This document shows positions 30,517 through 41,400 of a stretch of DNA of 44,541 bases, piece by piece. This DNA is from Triparma columacea (Eukaryota > Sar > Bolidophyceae > Parmales > Triparmaceae), in NCBI GenBank assembly GCA_030267965.1, contig BRYA01000613.1, positions 1 to 44,541 of the forward strand, read 5' to 3'. A program made the translations under genes and the position numbers. Numbering within the stretch: position 1 is the stretch's first letter; every line of letters starts with the position of its first letter. A model generated the notes under the pieces. It saw only the letters and a program-made list of their open reading frames with translations, searched no databases and was not told the DNA's origin.

Positions 30517-31523
30517 ATGAACACTTATGGAACCATTCCAATCGTAGAAAGATGGGTTGGGAAGAAAAGTTTGATGAGCGGAAAACTGGGTGGGAGGCCA
30601 AGAATGTCTTTTGGACGGTCCTTGTTGCTGTTAGGGTTATTGGTGGCGATAGTACTGCTGGCTGTGCACACAGGTTTGGTTACGAGGGGCGACAGAAATT
30701 CGGGGTTCAAAATGGGGCAAGAGGAAGAGGCTGCAATCCAGGACAACATCAACAACATCAACAACAACAACAACAACGACATGGTGTTGTTCACAGGAGC
30801 CTTCAACGTGTCGTTCATCCGCCACGCGGAGAAGCCCATCGACCCGACTAATGTCCACTTGAACAGGGAAGGGAGGGCCAGGGCGGACGCGCTAATGTCA
30901 TTGTTCTGCGGCAAGGCAATGGGCTGCAGATTTGACGTTCCTATGGTTCTCTTTGCGAGGAAGGCGGAGAGGCCCAGGTTCGTGGAGAGGGAAGTTGAGA
31001 CTTTGACTCCATTAGCCAGGAATTACAATTTGTCGATCGAAGAAGTTGGAATCAACGAGACGACACAGCTTTATGAATCAATAATGGAGTTCGCTGGGAG
31101 CAGCAAGCACGTCAGGGCTGTGCCGGACCTGAACCAGGTGAGAAAGAGGGGAGAATCCAGTCCAAGAGGAGCAATGAGGAATGAGGAACGCCAACCTTAA
31201 GGCCCATACACACAAGACAATATCATAACCTACTCTTATGAGGAGCATAAACTACTCTCATGACTCGCTTCACCCACCTCATTCTAACCCCCCCCCACCC
31301 GAGCCAGGCCCCTCTCGTGGCGCTCATATGCTGGGAGCACCATGACTTCTATCACCTCTTCCCAAAGTTCGGGTGCGCCACTGATCCTCGGGAAGGGGGC
31401 AACTCCCCCATTTGTCCCCACCAGATTCTTAAATGGCCCGACTACGAATTTAACACTGTCGTGACCTTTAGTTACGTGGGGATGGAGCTCTACAGTGTCC
31501 ACACGGCCCCCCTACTGTACTGA
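30517..31523 (+). CDS. Membrane-anchored histidine phosphatase-like protein (2 exons)
   Basis: Exons 30517-31137 and 31308-31523 join in phase 0, giving 278 aa. An N-terminal signal anchor (SLLLLGLLVAIVLLAVHTGL, about residues 31-52) is followed by an Asn-rich linker from a CAA/CAAC microsatellite. The catalytic part begins FNVSFIRHAEKP, the RH motif of the histidine phosphatase (phosphoglycerate-mutase-like) fold, with LNREGRARADAL after it. The second exon supplies VALICWEHHDF, matching the second catalytic-histidine region seen in related proteins. This suggests type II topology with the phosphatase domain in the secretory lumen or outside. The substrate is unknown, and the domain is short (about 190 residues). 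ATGs further in (for example MSGKL and MSFGRS) would still precede the anchor. Confidence 0.72.
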
Positions 31524-31909
31524 CTTAACCACGACTCGCTGGTGCATTTTTGAAGAAAGTACAAAAGCCAAAGCCTTTCTTTTCCTGCCATCCGCACAAA
31601 GTAATTAGGGAGCTTAAACAGAGACAGAATTGGCCATGATATTAAAGGCACAGGCAATAATAAAGAGGGAAATGATTCGTAAGCCTAACTAACTTGACCT
31701 CCAAAAATTAACTATTGCTCTCATTATTACTCAAGTAAACGACGTATCATATATTCAAACGTTCTTATCAACGTCGTAAGGTGGCTCACTTTTTGGTTGA
31801 AAACCAGGGCATAGGGATCACAAGAATTCCGCCAAAACCGGAAATGGAGCAGCCAAATATTCGCCACTGACAAACTTGGTTGTGAACTCACATCAATCAA
31901 CCACCATCG
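31524..31909. other. Intergenic region, no gene seen
   Basis: This is 386 bp of AT-richer DNA between two rightward genes. It presumably holds the phosphatase 3' end and the promoter of the START-like gene. No ORF, RNA gene or repeat stands out. Confidence 0.5.
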
Positions 31910-34900
31910 ATGTCATCTTCATCACAGTTTTCCGATTCCCGACCTCGACCAAGCCTACTTGGAGACTCTCCAAAAATCGACACCGCCGGTGAGCCAAGAA
32001 AAGGCCGAAACAGGGACGAAGCGGGGCCTTTTCCTATCACAGGTGAAAGCTCGACACACGATGAAGAAGGGAAGCCATTGGACTCGCCCCAGCACGTTGG
32101 TCTCAGTGTCCGACTTTGTCCTGAAATGCCAATCTATACCATGAAGTCTGATAGCAGAGTTTGCTCCATGAAGAAACAGGAGGCGACGATAACAGCAGAG
32201 AACCAGCAGCATGATAACGATGGTTATGGCGCTTCCGGGGGCACAAGTGCCAGCTCGGGCTTTGAACTGACCGAGGACGCCTTCGATGGACCCAAAGGCT
32301 ACCTATCCTCCTCCCTTGTTGGTTCCTGCACCTCAGAGATCCACACCGACCTGCATAGTACTCTAAGTTATCTGATGAGCTCGCCGATGGTGACGGAGCG
32401 GGTCTCGTCGAGCGAGGTCGTGCACGAACACAAACTCGACTCCGGCTCGAACGATTCAAGCCCAGCAAAGGGTATGGAGCTCTCACATCTTGGTGTCGCC
32501 TTCCGGTTTGTTCAACAGAGGGGCAGCAGCAGCAGCAGCAGCAGCAGCTTCCCCTCAGGGGAAGCCTCAAAGGGGTTTCTCAGGACGAATTTTGGCAAGG
32601 TATACGGAGAGGCGATCATCATCGCCTTTGAGGGTGCGCTGCTCTTGGGACCTTCTGGAGCCAATGACACCCAATTGTTCCCCAAGATTGTTGGGAACAT
32701 CACGCTGTCACCGATGAAGTTTTCTGTCCACGTGGAAATGAATGTACTAGCGACGATATGCACCAAGGCAAAAATATTCACGTCTAAGAAGCAAGCTCTT
32801 GCCACTGAGGATGTGGTAAGGTCAGGTGAGATAAGGGAATGGAAGAGGGGGGGTATGAACACGGCCTCGCCCTGCCTTCTTCTGTCTCGCGTCGCCTCGC
32901 CCCACGCTATGATCGGAACTTACCCCTCCCCCTTTCCCCATACAACCCTTCACCCCGTTCGCTACATTCCCGTCTCCTCCAGCCCTCTCCCTCGTGACGA
33001 AAATGTACCTCAAGTTCGAAAACGTAGCCGAAGTAGCAAAGCTCCAGGGCGACTTCATTGCCAATGTTGGGTTAAAAGAGGACATGAGAGATCTCCCCCT
33101 CCGACCTGCTGAAGAGGAGCTCATCCAGACATCTATTGGGTACAGGTTCCTCGACTGGAAGAGGACTTCAATGAAAACCCCAAACGTGTTCACGTCGACC
33201 ACCGTACAGAACGACGCCTTACGACACTGGGGAAAATTTGTGACTAGGGTTGACACCTCAGCCGAGTCCTTGTTGGCCTCCTTTCTCCAAAGCAGGCGCA
33301 CTATTAGAATTGGGACGATAAACGAAAGTAACGACATTTTGTACGTCAATGGCACGCGATCGTTCTTCAGGTCAGTTTCTGTGAATTTTACCCCTCCCTT
33401 CAAGTCCAGGGAGCTTGCAGTGTGGAGTACATGGGACCTACGCATGATTGACGGCAAACCAACTGGGATCTGTGCCTATACCGATATGAGTAAACACCCG
33501 AGCTCGAGCGAGCCCCAGTATCGCAGAAGCAAGGACAAGCGCAAGGTGATTCAGGGCAATGTCAGGGGAGTCCACCTTATGCAATGGTAAGAAAGGACGC
33601 TGCTGACTGTCAAACAACCACAAAAAGTTCTCCAGCCCCCAGCCCCCAGCTCCCAGCCCCCAGCACCCAGCGCGATAACTCTAACACCGACACCTGCCTC
33701 GCCACCGAACCTGCTACACGGTCGCAGGATCACGAAGAATACTTGCGAGTGGACCTCGATCATTTTTACAGACCTAAAACTTCCCTTGGGGGGCTTATCT
33801 TTATTAGCACTTGACGCGCAGCTCAAGTCGAAATACGATTATACGAAGGCTGTGGCATACTTTTATAAGCGGAACGATGACGAGGTGGATGCCGAGATGA
33901 GGGCTGAAATAGTCAAGCAGATAAAATTCATTGAGGCCAACTTATATCAGGAGGAAACACCTATTTCCATTGTGTCCCAGCTTTCAGAAGACCAGCTCGA
34001 GGTGGTAGTGCGATGCAAAGAGATGGAGAAAGGAATGACAGAGGCTGAGCGGATGGAACACCGTTTCATGCTCCAGGAGGAAAGCAAACATAGAAACACC
34101 CTGACCTCTTTTAACCCTTTCGCGAGGAAAGCCGATAGGATCGATAGCGACAACAAAGCCGACTTTGAGACAGGGTCAAGTAGCTCTTTAAGTATTCAAA
34201 GCGATCCCTACGATGTCAGCAGGCCATGTTGGACACCAATCAACAGCACCTCTCCTTTCGTCAACATGTTTGTCAAAAATGTCTACCTCGAAAAATCAAA
34301 GAAAAAATCAGCTTCAGTTGTCTGTTGTAGAGCTGAGACGATCGTCGATTGCTCAGCCGAGGAGGCTCTCGCTTGGCAGTGGGACTACGTGAGTTATGAT
34401 AGGATGAAGACCAGCGAGAGAGAGAAACATCCAGGTCGTCTCGTCGTGTCCAAGAAGTCACCGAACGACTGGATCCTGGCCACGCTCAAGAAGGGACCGC
34501 GCACTTTCCGTTACAGAGAGTTTGTAACCAGACAGATCTGGTACATCGAGAGGAAGGGAGTCTTTGTCCTTGCTTGCGAATCTTGTGATGATGTTGTCGA
34601 TTGGGGCTCGTCATATAATTGCGTTAAGGGCTTTACTAGGGTTCTCATCAAGTGCGAGCGCCTGGATCCACTCCCACTTACTCCAAGCCACGAAAGGTGC
34701 AAGATAAGCATCTATTCGATCATCGACGCCGGAGCTCCAGTCCCAAATTGGGTCAAGAACAACTTTTTGGTTGTGAATTCGATGAATGTGCTGATTAGTT
34801 TGAGAACACAACTTTTCAACGCTGAGAAGCACGATGCAATGATCTTGGAGCTGTGCACCAAGAAGCTGGCCAACTATTCGAAGGAAGTTTACAGTTCCGA

Positions 34901-37467
34901 GGAGGAGGATCTCATTGCTGAAATAATAGATCGCTGCAAACGCCGCACGGGAGAGATACGCTGGAAGAGAATGACTTTACCAGAACCCTCCTTGGAAGTT
35001 GAAGCTGCGTACAGCGACGATTCGGACAAGGTATACATCAAGTCCTCCGTTGTCGTGCAGGCCCCTAAGGAAAATTGCGCTGCCTACGACTGGTATGTCA
35101 TGTCAAACAGGAGAGTTAATGAACATCATGATGCTTCCCTCTCGGCTGAGAGACACGATATCTTTGAAAACAACCACAGTCACGTTTTCAAATACCAAAA
35201 GAGTCTCGCGGCCAACCAGATTGGAGTGCTGAAGCCAAGAGAGTGGGTAATTAGACGCTTGTGGAAGATCTACGAGGAAGATCCGGACGTCATATACGTC
35301 GTGACGTACGACATCGATCACCACAAGTTTCCGAAGATGCAAAACTCCTTGAGGTGCGAATGGCTCCAGGTGACATCTTTTAAATCCATACGGGACAAGT
35401 ACGGCAATATCGCGGGGAAAACCCTGATAACGTGCTTTACTGAAGGCGATGTCAAAATCAGCATGAAATCTATTATCAAGAGGGTGGCAGGTAAGGAGGG
35501 CGACCAACAACAACGGAAGGGAGTGGCTCTGTTGAATGATATCCTCTCATCCATTCTTGCATTCCTCCTACCCATGTACAACTTCTCCACCCATCCTCAC
35601 CCGTCCTACCCACACCCCACTCTATTTCGTCATTTTAGTTTCAGAACTTGCATACTTGATCTCCATTGGCAAGAACTTAAACAAATCACAAGAATACGAC
35701 GAATCCAGAGTCGAAAGGAATAGCGAAGCTCTTGAAAAGTCCCTTGAAGAGTCCGTGAAGGCCGGGTTAGGGGAGGAGCAGAGCATCCAAGATACTGAAA
35801 AAAATCGCGCCCTTCACGACACGCTGCAAAACATTACCACGACCCTAGAAAAGAACGAAAGGCAGAACTGTTCTATTCCCCTTTGCGAAAGGTGAGCAGC
35901 GGCAAGCGAAGCGACAAGTCAGGCAAGCTCCGAGGATTAAGTTCATGGTGTCCTGTCCTTCAATTAACCATCCCCGCCACAACCACAATCACACCACCAC
36001 AACCAACCAACTATCCCCCAAAACACTCTCAACACGCTCGCCCTGCCGCAGTTTCTACAGCCTTATTGACCGCACACACAACGGCACCGTCTATGGTTCG
36101 ATCAAGTTCAAGGTTAGGGCCAATCTCACTGAAGTGCTTTCGTACTTATGGGATGAAGAGCTACACAAGAAGGTTGAATCAAATCTCTATTCTAATATCG
36201 AAAGAGAAACGCTGGTTGAGGATGGGCAAATGCGAAAGGTCGTTTACACCAAGCAGGAAGCTCCAGGAGGGACAACCGCAGGACAAAGCGACTTCGATAG
36301 AGATTTCGTTCAAGAGTCGAAGTGGAACATTGCTTCAGACAAGAAGTCCGCAAGAATAATCACCCACCCGACGAGTCATGACAGCTTCCCCCCCATGGGA
36401 CGCACAGGTCTCCGACAAGCGTCAGGGAAATCAAATGCCATCAGATGCTTCAAGTGGTCTTTTATAACAATAAAGACCGTAAACGACGACAACGCAGGAT
36501 TTAAGAAGAACGGCAAAAGGAGGCACAAAAGCTGCCTCGTCGAGTACTTTACCAAGCTAGAACTTGACACAATCACCAAGAAAGTTCTGAAGAGGTTAAT
36601 ATTAGCAGACCTTCTCGAGGTCAGGGAGTGCCAGCTCTTCTTTCAGTCCGACCGTCAATTGGCTGACTACGACATCTGGGATGGAATCGCCATCGGCCAC
36701 TGCATATCTTGCGCAAAATCCTTTGGGAAGGAGACCTCCTTGACGGAAAGGTTAATGGAGCACTGCGGCATCAGAGAGTTCCTTTCCAAGTTTCCTTGGT
36801 TCTTGGAATTTCTGAGGTAAGGAAGGGGGGATGATAATGAGAAGGTCCTGGGGCTAACTGTGGACTTTCGGAACCGACGTATGCTTGTATCGCTAAGCTG
36901 CTTCACTTTTGCCGATGCCCAACCACTCACACTCACACCTCGAATCTTCTGTGTGTTTTCCCAACAGGTTCACTCTCAAGACTAGGAAGACCAGGAAAAA
37001 GGGAGTCAATCTAAAATTGGTCGTAATTTCGAAATATGAAGCGAACGAAATTGCCTCCAACCTAAGATACTACGTCCAAAACATGCTTGCGAGCGAGGCT
37101 TTTGAGCAGTGGACGAATTCGAACCCCTCCATGCACAGTTTAGTTGACGAGTATCCATTCTTAAAGGGCATGTTGCTGATAATCATGGAGAAAATTAAAT
37201 CTGAAGGTCACTCAAACCTCATTTCAAGGTGAGTTTTGACCAACGTGGGGAAGCAAAGCAACTCAAAGTGGAAAAAAAGCTAAAGCGAAGATTTTTTCTC
37301 GATCCATTTGGGCTACATCCTCACCCCCCCCCCCGTCCCCTCCCCTACCATCCAGATTCGCGTGCATTACCAAAATATTCGCTTTTCGAGGAATCGAGAA
37401 ACAGGGGGGGAGCAAAGAAACAAAAATCGGGAGAAACAAGAAGGCGCAAGTCTATGTGTCAACTTGA
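31910..37467 (+). CDS. Large START-like multidomain protein A, lacking membrane module (7 exons)
   Basis: Exons are 31910-32825, 32983-33586, 33728-35490, 35639-35891, 36052-36816, 36968-37228 and 37356-37467. Phases are consistent throughout and the total is 1557 aa. After a disordered N-terminus with a Ser run come repeated START-like modules. Module 1 (exons 1-3) includes WDLRMIDGKPTGICAYT and VHLMQWITKNTCEWTSIIF. Module 2 includes DCSAEEALAWQWDYVSYDRM, YREFVTRQIWYIERKG and DWGSSYNCVKGFTRVLIKCE. Module 3 includes NCAAYDWYVMSNRRVNEH and LKPREWVIRRLWKIYEEDPD. A further module spans exons 5-6. START domains bind lipids or sterols in a hydrophobic cavity. The C-terminus (EAFEQWTNSNPSMHSLVDEY) resembles the segment preceding the membrane domain of neighbour B (VDEWAHQFTEMQEVMNEQAW), but here the protein ends about 40 residues later. 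Function is unknown; lipid binding is inferred. Confidence 0.75.
32523..32548 (+). repeat. AGC trinucleotide repeat (poly-Ser)
   Basis: Eight consecutive AGC codons in exon 1 of START-like protein A encode a Ser run in a loop between hydrophobic strands. This is a likely length-polymorphic site. Confidence 0.9.
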
Positions 37468-38434
37468 TAGTTAATTGATGTTATATTTTTAAATTGGGGT
37501 ACTATTTTGCTGGGTAACGTGTGCACATTAGGGATAGGGTTAGGCGGAATTAAGGGGAGGGGTTGGTTTGGGCGGGTTGGTTTGGTTTGGAAGGAGGCAA
37601 GGGAATGGGAGGGGGAAGGAATGTGATGAACGTTGTTTCAAAGCCATAGTATTTTCGAATATAGGGAGGAAGGCGACAGTACCGAGGGCGTTGAGAGGAA
37701 GTTTGTGTATATAGGGTCCGTGCGACTCTTTGGGTCGATTTGAGGGATTGGGAAGGAGGAGGAAGGGTGCAGCATATAGATACAATTTTGTTATTGGGAA
37801 GGTATATAGCGTACTTGAAATGGCAAATGGGAGCAAACGCTGATCTTAGGACTGGAAACACGACGATATAGAGGCATAGACGGAGTTCAAGGTGTGAACT
37901 CTTATTTTTCCAAAACCCTCAAAACAATTTCTGAATACACCAAGCTCATTTACAACGCATTGTCGTATTCGTTGCAACAAGAAGATCGATAATACTATAT
38001 AACACTCAGAAAATAGAGTTTGACGGCTTTAAGTGTTGACTGAAGCATAATACTAGCTCACACCACTCCCGGCCACCGTCGTGAGCACAAGCAATTTTGT
38101 CCTCATTTGGAAGGTGAGAATGTGAAGAGAGGGACGAAAAGGCTTTACGTTGGATCGGAGCGGTATATTGAGGGGTTCTATGTGCCTGATCGTGATGATG
38201 AGGCCTGCCCCCACCCTGCAACTTGCCTTCCAGATGAGGACTGGCGTTAGGCACTTCGATGGACCGAAACAGATTGGGTGATTTTGGAAAAGATGAAAAC
38301 ACGCAATAATTTGCACTATACGAGTATGCTAATGTACGACATCTTTACTCACACCTTAAAACGCCGCTCCGCCACCTTTTTTTTAACGCACATCGATCGC
38401 GAACGCAGATTTTCAGCACCAAATCAAGATCATC
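37468..38434. other. Intergenic region between START-like genes, no gene seen
   Basis: This 967-bp gap separates the two START-like genes. It holds GGTTGGTTTGG-type purine/GT-rich stretches around 37540-37620 and AT-rich DNA around 37880-38010. Several short reverse-strand frames occur but look like shadows: Pro/Ser-rich, without motifs. I see no remnant of the membrane module present in gene B. The last ~100 bp should contain the promoter of gene B. Confidence 0.5.
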
Positions 38435-41400
38435 ATGGAGGGTGGGGTTGAAGCAGATGCGGGCGTCGTGAATGACGCCGGCAAGACCAACTTCGCCTCC
38501 GAGCCCCCTTCAGACACCAATCACACACCCTCCGCAATACACGGTCCCGTAGATATCGATTATGCAGCTCTTGGTCTTGAACAAGGTAAACTTGTGAAAC
38601 TTCTGGATGACCGAGGAGCCTTTGAAGGCATCATAGACAACTCTACCGGCGTCGACGTGAAAGTTATGGAGCTCGCTAGTGTCTTCCACGATGCGCGTGA
38701 CAAGATCATTGACTTTCTCCTCAACGATTGTGAGCAGGGCAAGTTCCGAAGGAAGACCCTCCAGGAGTATGACGAAAAGGATGGAGTCATTCACAGACTC
38801 GTCTACTGGCAGCACTACGGCAGCGGGAATAAGTTTGTCGAATTTCTCCTCGACGTCAAAGTAGTATCTCCTGACAAATCGACGAACATTATGGAGTTGG
38901 CACCCCTTGATGAGACCGATCTTTCTGATGAGGCAACTGCAATGCTTGTCAAAATTCTAGCGTCAATAAAGACCAAGACTGTCAACAGAGGTGTCATTAA
39001 GGGGGAGCTCAGCTTCACTGATTTCGAGTTTGGACAAACTGCAGTAACTGTGGTGGGAACTCTTAAGGCAGAGGAGAGAGCAACAGAGACGAAATCAGAA
39101 GTTGATGTTCGCACAAACAAAAGCTCAAAGAGTGCGCGCCCTAGTTTCAAGAGTGCGAGATCCACGACATCTAGTGTTGAAGGCAGGAACAGTGGCAGGA
39201 CCAAGAAGGAAGACGTCAAGGCTGCGTATGCAGCAGTAAAGGGTATCATGGAGGAGGTTGGGAAGAAGTTCAGACAGCCTGGTGTCATTGATGAGAGGAG
39301 GAAAAGAAACTTTGTGGAGGAGGTCATGCCAAGGGCACCACCTCTGACAATAGAGGAGGACGCAATGTTGGAGAGGGTTGGGAAGCTGGAGAAGGAACTC
39401 CACACGAAGGGGAAAAGAGTCAAGGGGACACTGAAGGAGGGCATTGACAAGTTCCTTTGGAGAGAGGAGGATAATGTGTGGGCAGCCTTTGGGGTCACTG
39501 TGGACAAGTCAGCAAAGGGTGTATTGGCAGAGCAATTTCTGCTCGACACATTTGAGAAGTCTTTAAAACACTACCAAAAAGAAGGGAACCTACCAAGGGT
39601 TATCAGGAATGATTTTGAGGGAACTAGAAGTGTGCATTATCATGCAGGCAAGAAAGCCCCTGCCACCACCAATCGACTATTCGAGAATTGGTTTGTGTGG
39701 AAGGAGGTCAAACTTAAGAATGGCCAGACTTCATACATGGTAGCTTTTGTGCCGCTAGTAGAGTGCCCTGGAGGAGGCTTCAAGGACCTCAGTAAGAAAG
39801 GATTTGTGCTAGCAGAGACTACAGGTGCCTACTTCTTCTATGAGATCGCTCCAAATGTCTGCAGAGTGACACGCGTTCAAACAGTTGATCTGAAATTTAC
39901 TGGCCTTCTTCAAAAGGCAGTGATGGACAAAGCACTTGACTACCTTGCAAAGAATCAGCTTGTTGAGGCCAATAGGCTGCAGAAGAAGTTCAGGAGGAAT
40001 GGGAAGAAGGTTGATGCTGAGGTCAGGGGGGCCTTGGTGGAGAGGATGAGGGAGGGTGTTGAGGTGGAGGAGGACCAGAAAAAGGTGTTTGGGGAGTTGG
40101 AGGAGCTCTTTGGTGGGGAGGATGAAGAAGGGTGGGGGCATCTTGAGTCACCTTATGGGGGAGTGAAGATGGAGATCAAGTACAAGCAGCAGGAGGAAGG
40201 CTATCACAGCGCTGCCCTTGGTCGGGCTGTTGGTACAGCTGACTGTACTGCAGAGGAAGCTGCTGCTTGGTACTTTGAGTACTGCAGTAGGGAGAGGATG
40301 GCAGTGGATAGAGAGGATGGGAACCCTGCAAGACTAGAGATTATGAAGAAAAGGGAGAGAACCAACGAGAAGCTGTTTGCAACAGTCAAGAAATTTCCCT
40401 TCCCCCTTCACAATAGAGAATTTGTGCAGAGATTTGTTTGGAGAAAGGGAGAGAGGACCATGGAGGTCGCTTGGACACAAGCAGACGAAGATATAGACTA
40501 TGGGGGTGGGGTAGGAAAAATCATCAGAGGAACAACAACTGGGTTGTTCAAAGCAGAAACACTTCAGGAGGGTGGCATCCCACAGTGTAAAATTGAGCTC
40601 TTGCAGCAATTTAATGCAGGAGGGAGTCTACCGGTCAAACTAGTGGATAAAAAGGTTCCGAATCAACTGAAAGTTGTGAAGAGCATTTCAGACGCTTTCC
40701 AGCGGGATGAAGAGGTTGATAAAGCTGCACTGGTCTCTCTTGCCAACATCATCAAGAATGAGCATCAAGATTATACTGATGAGGAGAAGCAGGAAATCAG
40801 GAAGGGGAAGGAGTTCTGTGAGAAGTGTAAGGTGGATAAGAACTTTAATGATTTGAAGAGTCCTGATGAGCTGGTCAAGATGAAGCTAGTTCATGTTGAT
40901 GGGGCAAGCAGTGGGACTGGTTTTGCCACTACTGTGGTTGATGCGAGTGTGGAGGAGTGTGCTGCAAGTCAAAAATCATTATTGGACAGTAGAGAGATCA
41001 CAAAGGATTTAAAGAAATGGGGGCTGACGTTCTCAAAAACCATTAGTGTTAACCCCCACACCTTCTACTACATAACAACAAGGGATCTTGGTCTTCCTGG
41101 CTTTGCTTCTCGTGATGGGAGGAATAAAATTACGTGGTTCAAGCAAGATGACGGCAAAGTCATCATTGATGTTGCAGATACTGACAAACTTCAGGTAGAC
41201 TTTCCAGTGAAGGCTGGGAATATTTTAGTAAAGATTCACACAGTATGGGTGTTTGAGCCACTTGATCCTATTGGAGGTGTGCCACAAACATCAGCGACCT
41301 TCACAACAAAGGTAGATCTTGGTGGTATTTTCTTCTCTTCAATTGTGGACAAGATTGCACCAAGGTTTCTCGGAGTACTCTCAATCTTGAGGAAGCAATT

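Noticed and set aside
37540..38316. Short reverse-strand ORFs between the START-like genes
   Set aside because: Low-complexity Pro/Ser frames that overlap each other, with no motif or splice support.
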